In this document: piece after piece, positions 8,301 through 17,322 of the stretch | How the letters are laid out: each line of letters starts with the position of its first letter | Position numbering within the stretch: the stretch's first letter is position 1 | Assembly (NCBI RefSeq): GCF_000425405.1 | Contig: NZ_KE384365.1 | Coordinates: forward strand, 235,373 to 299,372 | Length of the DNA stretch: 64,000 nucleotides | Direction: 5' to 3' | Source: Ferrimonas kyonanensis DSM 18153 | GTDB taxonomy: Bacteria; Pseudomonadota; Gammaproteobacteria; Enterobacterales; Shewanellaceae | The notes under the pieces: generated by a model | The model's input: only the letters and a program-made list of their open reading frames with translations | Databases searched by the model: none | What the model was told of the DNA's origin: nothing | Program-made: the position numbers and the translations under genes

Positions 8301-8759
8301 TTAGAAGCTCAGGCTGACCCGCTTCAGTTTGGCGTCGCCCTTGGCCAGGCCACCGCTGATGATCTTATTGTCGTGACTGTGGCTGCCACAGCACTTGTGC
8401 GACGACGACTTGGGTTTGCAGGGGCGGCCCTGAGACGCCTCGGTCAGGGTCGAGACCGACACCGCTCCGGCCAGCACGTCAGACACCGTCGCCCGGCCGC
8501 GGACACTGTCCACCTGAATGCCGGCGCCCAGCAGTCTGGCCAGGGAACGTTCACCGATGTTCTTCAGTACCACCCGGGACACCCCCAGGTGACGAAACTG
8601 CGCCATCATCTTTTTCTTCTGCTGACAGCCGCTGGCGTTGGCGTCGTTATCCAGAGTGTCCACCAGGGCGCCGCTGGCGTCGTAAATGGCGAACCCGGGG
8701 GCCTTGGCAAAGTGGCCGGCAACCCGGAAATCCGGGGTTACAGCAATCGCTAGAGTCAT
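8301..8759 (-). CDS. NifX/NifB-family iron-molybdenum cluster-binding domain protein
   Basis: A 152-residue protein. Residues 1-110 form the dinitrogenase FeMo-cofactor biosynthesis (NifX/NafY-like) domain: TLAIAVTPDFRVAGHFAKAPGFAIYD at the start and KNIGERSLARLLGAGIQVD in the middle. The C-terminal tail has a Cys/His cluster (CKPKSSSHKCCGSHSHD) that could bind a metal or Fe-S cluster. No nitrogenase genes are present, so it is probably a general metal or cluster carrier. The ATG at 8759 lies one base past the stop of the DUF134 gene, with GAGGAA ahead, so translation is coupled. Confidence 0.85.
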   Translation of the reverse strand: MTLAIAVTPDFRVAGHFAKAPGFAIYDASGALVDTLDNDANASGCQQKKKMMAQFRHLGVSRVVLKNIGERSLARLLGAGIQVDSVRGRATVSDVLAGAVSVSTLTEASQGRPCKPKSSSHKCCGSHSHDNKIISGGLAKGDAKLKRVSLSF

Positions 8760-8760
8760 G

Positions 8761-9069
8761 TTATTCCTCACTTGAATCTTGTGGGTAGGGCAACGACGAC
8801 TCCATCTCCAGGGCGTGACCCTGCACCAGGGCGCAGACCACTTTCTTTCTCGCTGAAGCCAGTATGTTGCCTAACGTTTGTCGTGAAACGCCCATCTCGT
8901 TGGCGGCCTGCTGTTGACTCATCCCCTCCATGTCCGCCAGTCGCATCGCTTCCAGCTCATCGGCACCCAGATCGATTTTCTGCAGCTGCTTACCGGGAAC
9001 GCCGTTGGGCTTATACAGGCTGTAGGGAGCACGGCAACGCACATTGCGGGTCAGTTTTGGTCTTGGCAT
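8761..9069 (-). CDS. DUF134 helix-turn-helix protein
   Basis: A 102-residue predicted regulator. It begins MPRPKLTRNVRCRAP, typical of DUF134, and contains a sigma-like helix-turn-helix (LADMEGMSQQQAANEMGVSRQTLGNILASARKKV, about residues 44-78). The start at 9069 has AGGTGG correctly placed; a longer in-frame start at 9096 has none and lies in an operator-like palindrome. DUF134 genes often precede a NifX-like gene, as here. Two matching palindromes overlap its promoter and start, which suggests autoregulation. Confidence 0.85.
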   Translation of the reverse strand: MPRPKLTRNVRCRAPYSLYKPNGVPGKQLQKIDLGADELEAMRLADMEGMSQQQAANEMGVSRQTLGNILASARKKVVCALVQGHALEMESSLPYPQDSSEE

Positions 9070-9082
9070 AACCACCTCGTAG

Positions 9083-9096
9083 TTGGCATTTGCCAA
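9083..9096. promoter_or_regulatory. palindromic operator candidate, DUF134 gene, proximal
   Basis: TTGGCA-TT-TGCCAA, a perfect inverted repeat with 6-bp arms, 14 bp ahead of the DUF134 start codon. Confidence 0.65.
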
Positions 9097-9114
9097 TTAC
9101 TCTACGCCCAGTTA

Positions 9115-9128
9115 TTGGCATATGCCAG
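9115..9128. promoter_or_regulatory. palindromic operator candidate, DUF134 gene, distal
   Basis: TTGGCA-TA-TGCCAG, 12-bp perfect palindromic core, 32 bp (three helical turns) from the proximal site and with the same half-sites. Confidence 0.65.
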
Positions 9129-9189
9129 TTATAAAGTGAGTTTAGTGATCGCCGCCACGAACCTGGCTCAGCGCCGGGCCATTGCGATC

Positions 9190-9903
9190 TCAGGAAGTGG
9201 GGTGAATGTGCAGCTGATTGTGGCTGTGTTGATAGGGGTGACGGTGCAACACCCCTTCGGTCAGGGTGCCCTCCTGCAGCAACACCGCCCGGGTCGCCAG
9301 GGTACCGATGACGCCGGAGTCGTGAGACACCAGAATCATCGCCTGGGGCAGGCTCAGCAGGTGGGCCAGCAACCGTTGGCGGGCGTTGTCGTCCAGGCCA
9401 TTGGTGGGCTCATCCAGCAGCAGCACCTTAGGCTGCATCGCCAGCACCGAGGCCAGGGCCACCAGGCGTTTCTCGCCACCGGAGAGGCGGTGAGTAATGC
9501 GCATGGCGAAAGCTTCCATCCCCAGGCTGGCCAGGGTGCGCATCGCCACCGCCTTGGCCTGGGTCTCATCCAGGCCCTGATTCAGCGGCCCGAAGGCCAC
9601 ATCTTCCAGCACCGTCGGGCAGAACAACTGATCATCGGAATCCTGAAACAGCAGCCCCACCTGGCCACGCATCGGCTGAAACTCCGCTTCGCTGCTGCAG
9701 CGCTGCCCCAGCAGCTGTACCGAACCGAAACTGGGCTGACGCAGCCCCACCATCAACTCCAGCAAAGTCGACTTGCCGGCGCCGTTACCACCCACCAGTG
9801 CCAGTCGCTCCCCGGCCTGCAGGCTCAGGTTCACGCCGGAGAAAACCGGCCGTCCGGCGTAACCAAAGGCGATCTCCTCAAGTTGGATCAACGGCTCGCT
9901 CAT
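9190..9903 (-). CDS. nikO: nickel ECF transporter ATP-binding protein NikO/CbiO
   Basis: A 237-residue ABC ATPase. Walker A GGNGAGKST (about 39-47), Q-loop LLFQDSDDQLF, signature LSGGEKRLVALA, Walker B VLLLDEPTNGLD and the switch His in LVSHDSG. It powers metal uptake by the membrane proteins NikM and NikQ. It is the last gene of the five-gene leftward operon; its ATGA start overlaps the stop of nikQ. Assignment as nickel rather than cobalt comes from the NikK and NikL partners. Confidence 0.92.
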   Translation of the reverse strand: MSEPLIQLEEIAFGYAGRPVFSGVNLSLQAGERLALVGGNGAGKSTLLELMVGLRQPSFGSVQLLGQRCSSEAEFQPMRGQVGLLFQDSDDQLFCPTVLEDVAFGPLNQGLDETQAKAVAMRTLASLGMEAFAMRITHRLSGGEKRLVALASVLAMQPKVLLLDEPTNGLDDNARQRLLAHLLSLPQAMILVSHDSGVIGTLATRAVLLQEGTLTEGVLHRHPYQHSHNQLHIHPTS

Positions 9904-10661
9904 AACAGGTACTCCAGCAACAGCGGCAGCGACATCAGGCCACCAAAGGACAACAACAATCCGGTCTCAGCCGGGCACCAGGATTGCGGATTCAGCAGGT
10001 AAAACCGGCCCTTGAAGCCACGACACTTCATCGCCTGAGTGACTCGCTGCGACCGCTCCATCGAGCGCACCAACAGCATGCCCACCAACCATCCCAGGCT
10101 GCGCCAGCTATGGCGATTGGATCGGGCCACAAACCCGCGCGCCCGCATCGCCGTACGCAGGCGCCGATACTCCTCCTGCAGTACCACCAGGTAACGAGCA
10201 GTAAACAGAAACAGGTGCACCAGTTTATCCGGCAACCGCAGTCGACCCAGAGCATGACCGAGCTGCTCCGGCGCCAATGCCCCCAGCAACACCACCATGG
10301 CGATCACCACAATGTTGGCCCGCAAGGCCACCACCGCCGCCCGTTCCAGCCCTTGCAGACTCAGCGTCAGGCTGTGCCATTGCCACAGCGGGTCGCCAGG
10401 CACGGTAAATGGCAGCGTCAGCAGCAGCATGATCATCAAGCCTTCCAGCGCCAACAGCCGCCGTCCCAGAGTGCGCCAGTTGGTGCCCAGCAGGGCGGCC
10501 AGGGCCAGCATCAACGCCAACTGCAACAGCAGCGCTGGCAACTGGCTCAGACACACGGCGGTAACCGCCGCCAGCAGCGCGCACAGGGTCGGCAGGCGCG
10601 GATCCCGCGCCGCGGCCCAGGCGGGCCAGCTCGATGCCCCGGTCGCGGGCAGCAGACTCAT
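9900..10661 (-). CDS. nikQ: ECF transporter transmembrane T component NikQ/CbiQ
   Basis: A 253-residue membrane protein of the CbiQ family that couples the ATPase to the metal-binding S component. Five or so hydrophobic helices lie in the first two thirds; the cytoplasmic coupling region has EYRRLRTAMRARGF and, further on, TQAMKCRGFKG, matching the two A-R-G coupling motifs of the family. The start at 10661 forms an ATGA overlap with nikL; a GTG six codons earlier is possible. Confidence 0.88.
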   Translation of the reverse strand: MSLLPATGASSWPAWAAARDPRLPTLCALLAAVTAVCLSQLPALLLQLALMLALAALLGTNWRTLGRRLLALEGLMIMLLLTLPFTVPGDPLWQWHSLTLSLQGLERAAVVALRANIVVIAMVVLLGALAPEQLGHALGRLRLPDKLVHLFLFTARYLVVLQEEYRRLRTAMRARGFVARSNRHSWRSLGWLVGMLLVRSMERSQRVTQAMKCRGFKGRFYLLNPQSWCPAETGLLLSFGGLMSLPLLLEYLL

Positions 10662-11194
10662 CGGCGCCCGCGCCACCACATCAGGCCAAAGGCGATGCCA
10701 AAGATCATTCCCAGGCCGCCGACAATGTCAGACAGACGCGCCCGGGCCTCACTGGCCTGCAACTCCTGGCGCAGCGGCCCCACCTGGCGGGCGACGGCCT
10801 GCTCCACCAACTTGGCCAACGCATCCGCATCCAGGGCCGCATTCACCGGGGTCACAGGTTGTGGCGCCGACACCGTCGGCGCCGCAGTCCGCTGCAATGG
10901 CCAGCGAGCCTGATGGCCATCACCAATCACCGCCACCACTTCGGTGACCTCGGCGGGCAACGACATCTGGGCAAACTCACCGTTGGCATCGGGCACCAGT
11001 GTCGCCACCGACTCACCGCTGCCATTATGCAGTTCAATGCGGGCGCCGGTGGCCGGGCCGCCGCCGGCAAAATAGGCGTTGCCGTGCAGGGCCTCGCCCT
11101 CCACGTAGGCAAACACCTTCAGCAGGTGGGCCTGACAGGCACCACTGACCAGCATCAACAGTGCGGCCATCATCGAAATTCGTCGTTTCATCAT
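10658..11194 (-). CDS. nikL: nickel transporter accessory protein NikL
   Basis: A 178-residue exported protein with a signal peptide (about 1-22, ending in CQA before HLLKVFAYVEG). Residues 23-100 resemble the Ig-like NikL/carboxypeptidase-regulatory-like domain (YFAGGGPATGARIELHNGSGES). An alanine-rich helical segment (about 120-150) leads to one C-terminal membrane helix (GLGMIFGIAFGLMWW). NikL is a small auxiliary subunit of NikKMLQO systems. The start overlaps the nikM stop as ATGA. Confidence 0.78.
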   Translation of the reverse strand: MMKRRISMMAALLMLVSGACQAHLLKVFAYVEGEALHGNAYFAGGGPATGARIELHNGSGESVATLVPDANGEFAQMSLPAEVTEVVAVIGDGHQARWPLQRTAAPTVSAPQPVTPVNAALDADALAKLVEQAVARQVGPLRQELQASEARARLSDIVGGLGMIFGIAFGLMWWRGRR

Positions 11195-11802
11195 ACTCTC
11201 CCAGCCAGCAGCAACTCAGGTGCTACCCGCTGCATAAAACTCAGCGCCGCCGCGGTCACCGCCGCCTCGGCCACCATCAACGGCAGATAGGTGAGCGCCA
11301 CCACCTTGCCTGCCGGCAGGTATTCCGGTCCGCTGAGCAGCAGCGACAGGCTCACCATCACCGCGGTCAGGGCCACCGCCAGCCCTCCGGCCAGCGCCCC
11401 CCACATCAGGGTGGCCCGGCCTTCGCTGGCGTGCAACCTGGGCGCGATCAGCGCCCCGCACAACAGCGCCGGCAGGGCGATGTTGGCGGTATTGACCCCC
11501 AACACCATCAGGCCGCCATAACCAAAGAACATCGCCTGCATCAACAGCGCAATCAGCACCGCCGGCACCGCCGCCCAGCCCAGCAGCACCCCCATCAGGC
11601 CATTCAAGATCAGGTGCACACTGGAGGGCCCCACCGGCACCGTGACCAGCGACGCCACGAAAAACGCCGCCGCCAACACCGCCGCCTGAGGAATGCGATC
11701 GTAATCCATGCGCCGGGTCGCCACCGCCACCGTGGCTGCGGTCACTACCGCACCGGTGATCAGCACCGGCAGCGACAACACTCCGTCAGGGATGTGTGCC
11801 AT
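11191..11802 (-). CDS. nikM: substrate-specific component NikM/CbiM
   Basis: A 203-residue integral membrane S component that binds the metal. It starts MAHIPDGVL; in this family the extreme N-terminus and the adjacent His form part of the Ni/Co site, and a second conserved His lies in VPVGPSSVHLILNG. About six membrane helices. It follows nikK by 9 bp and overlaps nikL. The extra Ala after Met is noteworthy: if Met is removed, Ala1-His2 would present the same amino-terminal chelate (inference). Confidence 0.9.
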   Translation of the reverse strand: MAHIPDGVLSLPVLITGAVVTAATVAVATRRMDYDRIPQAAVLAAAFFVASLVTVPVGPSSVHLILNGLMGVLLGWAAVPAVLIALLMQAMFFGYGGLMVLGVNTANIALPALLCGALIAPRLHASEGRATLMWGALAGGLAVALTAVMVSLSLLLSGPEYLPAGKVVALTYLPLMVAEAAVTAAALSFMQRVAPELLLAGRV

Positions 11803-11811
11803 GGTTTGCTC

Positions 11812-12579
11812 CTACTTCATGTCACGGGCATTGACCCAGATCAGCGCCCCCAGTTCCACCGGTACCTTATCCCCTTCCGGGTTGGTCATCGGTGTTTCGG
11901 ATTCCAGCAAGGCAGCAAAGCCCCACCAGCCGCCACGAGGCATGGCGTAACTGAATAGGCCATTGGCGTCGGCACGAATCACCTGGGTCACAAAGGCGTC
12001 GGCCGGGGCCTCAACGCTGCCGTCGTTTTTCCACTCCACCTCAACCTCGGCGAACGGCACCGGCTGGCCATCCTGCTTGACGATGCCCTGGAACAGGTTG
12101 CCGGTCCACAACCCGAACGGCCGCACCAGGGGCTCAATCTCCACCGGGAAACCCACGTCGGCGTCCCAGCCCTCCTGATAGCCATAGGCATCGACCACCA
12201 CCTTGGTGTAATGGACGATCATCTTGCCCTCACCCGGCTCCCAGTAAGGCGCCGGCTCGACATAGAACAGGTAGTCACCGGGGCGGGTAACCCGGTAGCG
12301 GGCCAGGTAGTTAGGTTGACCGTCGACCTGGTGCGGCACCAGCCGATCACGCAGGTCCTGATGCCCTGCCGGACCCAGTACGCCGAACTGCACCGGCTGG
12401 CCCATGGCCATGGCCGGGCCACGCTCCATCGGGTGGGTAAAGGTCAGGGCCAGCTCCAACTCAGCCGGTCCCTGGTCGGTGACCAGGCTCGACGAGGGAA
12501 TCAGCTCCTGAAAATGGGCCGAAGTAGAACAAGAGATCAGCGCCAGCGCGGCCAGCAGGGTACGAGAAAAGCGGTTCAT
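11812..12579 (-). CDS. nikK: periplasmic DUF4198 protein NikK
   Basis: A 255-residue exported protein. A signal peptide (about 1-21) precedes HFQELIPSS, the usual start of mature DUF4198 proteins. It contains the family segments [38 protein letters not shown] and [24 protein letters not shown]4198 proteins head nickel ECF operons and probably present metal to NikM. The chosen ATG at 12579 gives a compact signal; a GTG two codons upstream is equally open. First gene of the operon. Confidence 0.82.
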   Translation of the reverse strand: MNRFSRTLLAALALISCSTSAHFQELIPSSSLVTDQGPAELELALTFTHPMERGPAMAMGQPVQFGVLGPAGHQDLRDRLVPHQVDGQPNYLARYRVTRPGDYLFYVEPAPYWEPGEGKMIVHYTKVVVDAYGYQEGWDADVGFPVEIEPLVRPFGLWTGNLFQGIVKQDGQPVPFAEVEVEWKNDGSVEAPADAFVTQVIRADANGLFSYAMPRGGWWGFAALLESETPMTNPEGDKVPVELGALIWVNARDMK

Positions 12580-12932
12580 CAACACAATCCAGTATCAGGG
12601 TTACTGGAGAAAATATTACTCTTACGAAAATCTTCATACAATTTAATGGCGCAGTTTCTGCACAGGCTTATGTCGAATCTGTGACCTGAAGCATGAGTTA
12701 GATTCAGGCTTCACCCGTACCCGACGAAGACCTGCCACCGCTTCGAAACCGCATTCTAACGCCGCAGAGTACCAATCAACGCACAACCGAGGGCAACAAG
12801 CGCCACCTTAATCGGCGATATCGATATGATATTTATTGTGAAACTGATTCATGCTGCGACAAGCTTCACTTCAATACAATTTGTGTTAGCTTGCAAAATA
12901 ACCACTGTCCCCAAGGAGTCGGAGCACAGCCT
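12580..12932. other. intergenic region between divergent nikK and gltS
   Basis: About 350 bp, AT-rich at both ends, expected to hold both promoters. It has an inverted repeat CCTGAA (12685-12690) / TTCAGG (12703-12708). I find no nickel-regulator NikR site (GTATGA-N16-TCATAC) and no cobalamin riboswitch motif that I can support. Confidence 0.45.
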
Positions 12933-14159
12933 ATGGATCTCATTCTGGACAACAACGTCCTGACCATCAGCCCATTTTTTACCATCACCATAGGCATTTT
13001 TGTGCTGTTTCTGGGGCGACGCCTCAACGCCAGCGTCGGTTTTTTGCGGGAGTTCAGCATTCCCGAGCCGGTAACCGGCGGCCTGCTGGTCTCTCTGCTG
13101 CTGACCCTGGTGTACCTGCTGACCGCCGTCGAGATCGAGTTTACCCTCAACGCCCGCGACGTGTTGCTGGTGTACTTTTTCACCACCATCGGCATCAACG
13201 CCAGCCTGGGCGATCTGCTTAAAGGCGGAAAACCACTGCTGATTCTGCTGGCGGTGACCATCGGCTACATGGTGCTGCAGAACCTCACCGGCATCGGCGT
13301 CGCCGGCCTGTTTGATTTAGGCACCCCGGTTGGCCTGCTGGGCGGCAGCGTCTCTCTGATCGGTGGCCACGGCACCGCCATCGCCTGGGCCCCCTCCATT
13401 GGCGAACAGTTCGGCATCAGCAACGCCATGGAGATCGGCATCGCCAGCGCCACCTTTGGCCTGATCCTCGCCAGCCTGATGGGCGGCCCCATCGCCAAGT
13501 ATCTGATCAACAAGCATGACCTTAAGCCAGCCAAACATGATCAACCCAATGTCGGCCTGGCCAACGACGACGACAGCACCATCAACGCCTTCGATTTTCT
13601 GGACGCCATCTTCGCCATCCACATGTGCATCATCGTCGGTTTCCTGCTCAACGAAGGGGTTGAGCAACTGGGTCTGCAGCTGCCTCTGTTTGTCACTTGC
13701 CTGTTTGCCGGCATCCTGATCACCAACATCATGCCCAACGGCTTTCCCCGCATCACCGGAACTCAGTGGCCGGCGCGCAAGCCCGCCCTGGCGCTGATCG
13801 CCGACATCTCTCTGGGCACCTTCCTAGCGATGTCGCTGATGAGCATGCAGTTGTGGACACTGGTGGATCTGGCCGGGCCGATCTTCGCCATTCTGAGCGC
13901 GCAGTTCCTGGTGGCCATCGCCATCAACCTGCTGGTGGTGTTCCCCGCCATGGGCAAAAACTACGACGCCGCGGTGGTGTGTGCCGGCTTCGGCGGCATC
14001 TCGCTGGGCTCCACCCCCACCGCCATGGCCAACATGTCGGCGGTGTCGCACAAGTACGGCAACTCGCAACTGGCCTTCATTGTGGTACCGCTGGTGTGCG
14101 CCTTCTTCATCGATCTGGCCAACGCACTGATGATTCCCTATTTCTTGAGCAATTTTTAA
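12933..14159 (+). CDS. gltS: sodium/glutamate symporter GltS
   Basis: A 408-residue membrane transporter of the ESS family that takes up glutamate with Na+. About ten membrane helices in two inverted halves; the family re-entrant loops are visible as GGSVSLIGGHGTAIAWAP (about 139-156) and AGFGGISLGSTPTAMANM (about 350-367). Length agrees with E. coli GltS (401). The ATG at 12933 has GGAG 8 bp ahead; an in-frame codon 42 bp upstream lacks one. Single-gene unit with hairpins downstream. Confidence 0.95.
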   Translation: MDLILDNNVLTISPFFTITIGIFVLFLGRRLNASVGFLREFSIPEPVTGGLLVSLLLTLVYLLTAVEIEFTLNARDVLLVYFFTTIGINASLGDLLKGGKPLLILLAVTIGYMVLQNLTGIGVAGLFDLGTPVGLLGGSVSLIGGHGTAIAWAPSIGEQFGISNAMEIGIASATFGLILASLMGGPIAKYLINKHDLKPAKHDQPNVGLANDDDSTINAFDFLDAIFAIHMCIIVGFLLNEGVEQLGLQLPLFVTCLFAGILITNIMPNGFPRITGTQWPARKPALALIADISLGTFLAMSLMSMQLWTLVDLAGPIFAILSAQFLVAIAINLLVVFPAMGKNYDAAVVCAGFGGISLGSTPTAMANMSAVSHKYGNSQLAFIVVPLVCAFFIDLANALMIPYFLSNF

Positions 14160-14209
14160 CGGCTTGATGAAAACAGGGGGCAAACAGGAAGGAGTGTGTC
14201 AAAGGTGTC

Positions 14210-14242
14210 GCCGCTAGGGAGAAGCGTCGCCCGCCTAGCGGC
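14210..14242. terminator. stem-loop downstream of gltS
   Basis: Perfect 9-bp arms GCCGCTAGG / CCTAGCGGC with a 15-base loop, 51 bp past gltS. No T-run, so termination here is uncertain; the next hairpin is better. Confidence 0.45.
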
Positions 14243-14260
14243 ACAAATGCCACAAACGAA

Positions 14261-14290
14261 AAAGGCCCAGTCTTTCGACTGGGCCTTTCT
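14261..14290. terminator. bidirectional Rho-independent terminator, gltS / tRNA-Leu
   Basis: AAAGGCCCAGTC, loop TTTC, GACTGGGCCTTT: 12 perfect pairs. Read leftward it is followed by a T-run just past the tRNA-Leu 3' end; read rightward it ends in CTTTCTCTT. Confidence 0.88.
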
Positions 14291-14297
14291 CTTAATT

Positions 14298-14384
14298 TGG
14301 TACCGAGAGAGGGACTTGAACCCTCAAGGTGTCACCACCGGCGGATTTTGAATCCGCTGCGTCTACCAATTCCGCCACCTCGGC
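14298..14384 (-). tRNA. tRNA-Leu (CAA)
   Basis: An 87-base class II tRNA with encoded CCA. The acceptor GCCGAGG pairs with its 3' arm, the anticodon loop is TTCAAAA (anticodon CAA), there is a long variable arm and the T-loop GGTTCAAGTCC. It closely resembles enterobacterial tRNA-Leu. Confidence 0.95.
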
Positions 14385-14397
14385 TTAGTGGAGTTGC

Positions 14398-14425
14398 ATT
14401 ATAGACAGCTCAGCGTTGAGCGCAA
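14398..14425 (-). promoter_or_regulatory. sigma-70 promoter of tRNA-Leu
   Basis: Leftward: TTGCGC, 16 bases, TATAAT (perfect -10), about 14 bp before the tRNA 5' end. Confidence 0.75.
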
Positions 14426-14490
14426 CCCCTTGCTGATTCAATTGCATAGAAATCCGCCGAACCGGGGCCAACGCCCCGGTCCTGTCGGCA

Positions 14491-16167
14491 TTAAACCTTG
14501 AACTGACCCACCAACTGCCGCAGCTGATTGCCGGAGTGACCCAGCTGCTCGGAGATCTGCGCCGACTCTTCACTGGCGTGCACCAGTTCAGTCACGATGT
14601 CGCGGATGGAAACCATGTTGCGGTTGATCTCCTCGGTCACCGAGCTCTGCTCGGTGGCCGCCGTGGCGATCTGGCTGGTCATGTCGTTGATCTCAGTCAC
14701 CGCCCCGGACACCGCGTTCAGGCTGGTGGTGATCTCCGACGACGACTGCACCGTGGTTTCGCAGTTGGACTGGCTGTTGCCCATGGTTACCACCGCCTTG
14801 GACACCGACTGATGCAGCTCATCCAGCATCTCTTTAATTTCGTGGGTGCTGGTCTGGGTGCGACTGGCGAGGCCACGCACCTCATCGGCCACCACCGCGA
14901 AGCCACGGCCCTGATCGCCGGCGCGGGCCGCTTCGATGGCGGCGTTCAGCGCCAGCAGGTTGGTCTGATCGGCAATGTCGCCAATCACCCCAAGCACACT
15001 GTGAATCTTGGACGACTGCTCGCTGAGGCGGTCGATATGCTGAGCCGCCAGGTCCACTTCACCCACCAGCTCGTTGATGGAGTTGACCGAGTTGCCCAGC
15101 TTGTCCTGGGCGGTGTTGGCGTCATCGGTGGCAGCCTGGGTGGCATCGGCCACCTGGTTGGCGTTGCCGGCAATCTGTGCCGCCGCCGTGCTCATCTCGG
15201 TGACCGCGGTCACCACCTGCTCGGTTTCGTCGTTGTGCACCGCCAACTGCTGAGTAATGGTGGAGGTCTGGCTGTTGATGTTGTCCACCGCCATGCCCAC
15301 CTGCTCGGTGGCATCGGCCACCTGGCTGATGGTCTCCTGCAGCTTGGAGGTAAACTGGTTGAAGGCCTGCCCCAACTGGGCAATCTCATCCTCACCGGTC
15401 ACTACCAGCCGCTTGGTCAGATCCCCTTCACCCTGGGCAATCTCCTGCAGGTTCTCCAGCATGTCGTTCACCGGCCGCACGGTGCGGCGGGAGATGATGA
15501 TGATGCCCACCACCGCCAGCGCCATGATCACGATGGACACCAGGATGTTGGTGGTGGTCTCTTTCTGAGCCATGGCTTCGGCATCGGACTTGAATGACGC
15601 CACCGCGGCATCGATTTCATCCACGTAAACACCGGTGCCCAGCCACCAGCCGAATTCATCCAGCGGTTTCACGTAGCTGATCTTCTCAACCAGGTTGGCA
15701 ACGCCGGGCTTCTGATAGAAATAGGAGGAGGTGCCACCGCCACGCTTGGCGGCGTTGATCAGATCCACAATAAAGGCGGTGCCGTTGGGATCTTTAAGGT
15801 GGATGAGGTTCTTACCTTCCACCTCCGGCTTGAGGCCATGGAACAGGTTGGTCCCGGCCATGTCGTACACAAAGAAATAGCCGCCATCACCAAACTCAAT
15901 TTTGGCCAGGGTTTCGCTCACCACTTCCAGCGGATCACGACCGGGCTGAGCGGCAATCTGGTTGCGGACCACGCCAACGGCGATGGTCACCGCATCTTCC
16001 ACCTGCTTGATCTTCTGGTCGCGAAGATCCTGGGTGAAAGTGGCGACCTGCTCTTCCAGCGTCTGAGTCTTGAAGTACACCGAGCTGCCCGAAACGACCA
16101 CGATGGTCATGATTAACGGCAACGCCGCCAATAACAACATCTTGCCCATTAATCCGAGTCGTTTCAT
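14491..16167 (-). CDS. methyl-accepting chemotaxis protein with sCache sensor
   Basis: A 558-residue chemoreceptor. Membrane helices at about 8-28 and 190-210 bracket a periplasmic single-Cache domain ([58 protein letters not shown]). HAMP follows (about 212-265), then the signalling coiled coil whose hairpin tip reads [34 protein letters not shown] (given here as the family hallmark; its core [16 protein letters not shown] is intact). No C-terminal CheR pentapeptide. GGAGAA lies 7 bp before the ATG. sCache domains often sense organic acids; the ligand is unknown. Confidence 0.94.
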   Translation of the reverse strand: MKRLGLMGKMLLLAALPLIMTIVVVSGSSVYFKTQTLEEQVATFTQDLRDQKIKQVEDAVTIAVGVVRNQIAAQPGRDPLEVVSETLAKIEFGDGGYFFVYDMAGTNLFHGLKPEVEGKNLIHLKDPNGTAFIVDLINAAKRGGGTSSYFYQKPGVANLVEKISYVKPLDEFGWWLGTGVYVDEIDAAVASFKSDAEAMAQKETTTNILVSIVIMALAVVGIIIISRRTVRPVNDMLENLQEIAQGEGDLTKRLVVTGEDEIAQLGQAFNQFTSKLQETISQVADATEQVGMAVDNINSQTSTITQQLAVHNDETEQVVTAVTEMSTAAAQIAGNANQVADATQAATDDANTAQDKLGNSVNSINELVGEVDLAAQHIDRLSEQSSKIHSVLGVIGDIADQTNLLALNAAIEAARAGDQGRGFAVVADEVRGLASRTQTSTHEIKEMLDELHQSVSKAVVTMGNSQSNCETTVQSSSEITTSLNAVSGAVTEINDMTSQIATAATEQSSVTEEINRNMVSIRDIVTELVHASEESAQISEQLGHSGNQLRQLVGQFKV

Positions 16168-16741
16168 ACACTTTCTCCATTAACCACATAGTTATGTTGT
16201 GCGGGTCTACGCCCTTAGATGGCAACCATTGCCCCTCCCCGATCACAAAAACGTGTTCGAGGTGACTGAACTTCACAACCTTGTGATTCTGACGCCCGGA
16301 TCTCCTGCCCCGGTTATAGCCCTGTTATCGGCTGGCAAGCACTGAACTTGATACAGATTCGGCCTGTTCGACCGTAAACGGCTGCCCGGTTCCTGGTCAG
16401 CATCGCCGATTAAAACTCAATACATTGATAATAAAGAAATAAATCCCAGATCACCGATTCGAGTCAAGTACGACTAAAAGACTCAAAAAAATGGCCATAA
16501 GAAGCTATCTACTTCTCAAAGCGACCCGAAACCGAAGCGAGTGTAATTTGTCACAAAACAGCCACCTACTGAAGCGAATCTCTCAAAATCACCAGTGACT
16601 TGTAACCCTACTCACAGAACCTTGGCGTTCTGTGCTTTCGGCGCACACCAGATTGCCAGTCCGCGTGATCGGCGCCACAACTTCAGCCTCCGCCTCTATC
16701 TCTGATACACTGCTGCCAATTCAGTAATAAGGAAGTTGTTC
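16168..16741. other. intergenic region, 574 bp
   Basis: No gene seen. It separates the divergent chemoreceptor and RDD genes. One weak CRP-like sequence (GTGT-N6-TCAC, 16541-16554) is present. The middle is AT-rich and may hold promoters for both genes, but I see no clear consensus. Confidence 0.4.
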
Positions 16742-17239
16742 ATGCACCCTCACGCCAATGCCCCCCGGGCCAGCCTAAAGCGTCGACTGGCCACCTTGCT
16801 CTACGACAGCCTGCTGGGCCTGGCGGTGTACATGGCCTTTGGGGCGGTGTTCTTTATGCTGTTCGGTGCCCTGGTGTCACAGGGGATCATCAGCAATCCC
16901 GAGCAGCAGCATGCCATCGATATCCTACAGAGCAGCCCCGGCTGGACTCTGGCCAACGAAGGCTTCAAATGGGGTGGTGTGATGTTGTTTTTCAGCTACT
17001 TCTGGCAGAAAAGCGGCCAGACCATCGGCATGCGTGCCTGGCGGCTGAAACTGCAGAACATCGACGGCAGTTTGATCAGCTGGCACCAGGCACTGATCCG
17101 CCTCATCACCTCCGGCTTCGGGCTGATGGCCCTGACCATGGTCTTCAGCGACGACAAGCGCAGCCTGCACGATAAGTGGAGCCACACCGAGCTGGTGGAG
17201 CTGAGCATCGAGCAGAACCGCGCCCGCCTGGGGCAGTAA
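16742..17239 (+). CDS. RDD-family membrane protein
   Basis: A 165-residue inner membrane protein with the RDD signature: ASLKRRLATLLYDSLLGLAVYM in the first helix, GQTIGMRAWRLKL and SWHQALIRLI in the middle, and DDKRSLHDKWSHTELV at the end. About three or four membrane helices. Function unknown; some RDD proteins act as ion or drug antiporters. The ATG at 16742 has AAGGAA ahead; an upstream TTG two codons earlier is less likely. Confidence 0.88.
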   Translation: MHPHANAPRASLKRRLATLLYDSLLGLAVYMAFGAVFFMLFGALVSQGIISNPEQQHAIDILQSSPGWTLANEGFKWGGVMLFFSYFWQKSGQTIGMRAWRLKLQNIDGSLISWHQALIRLITSGFGLMALTMVFSDDKRSLHDKWSHTELVELSIEQNRARLGQ

Positions 17240-17322
17240 CCCAACGCCACAATTTCCCGCTTGCCCTGACGCCACTCGGCTACGCTTAGTGTTGGAAAAT
17301 CAACGCAAAGAGGCAAAACACC

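Noticed and set aside
12580..12932. NikR operator or cobalamin riboswitch ahead of the nickel operon
   Set aside because: One TCATAC half-site is present but the partner at the right spacing is not, and no B12-box was seen.
16541..16554. CRP site GTGT-N6-TCAC
   Set aside because: One core mismatch and about 375 bp from the chemoreceptor start; too weak to claim.
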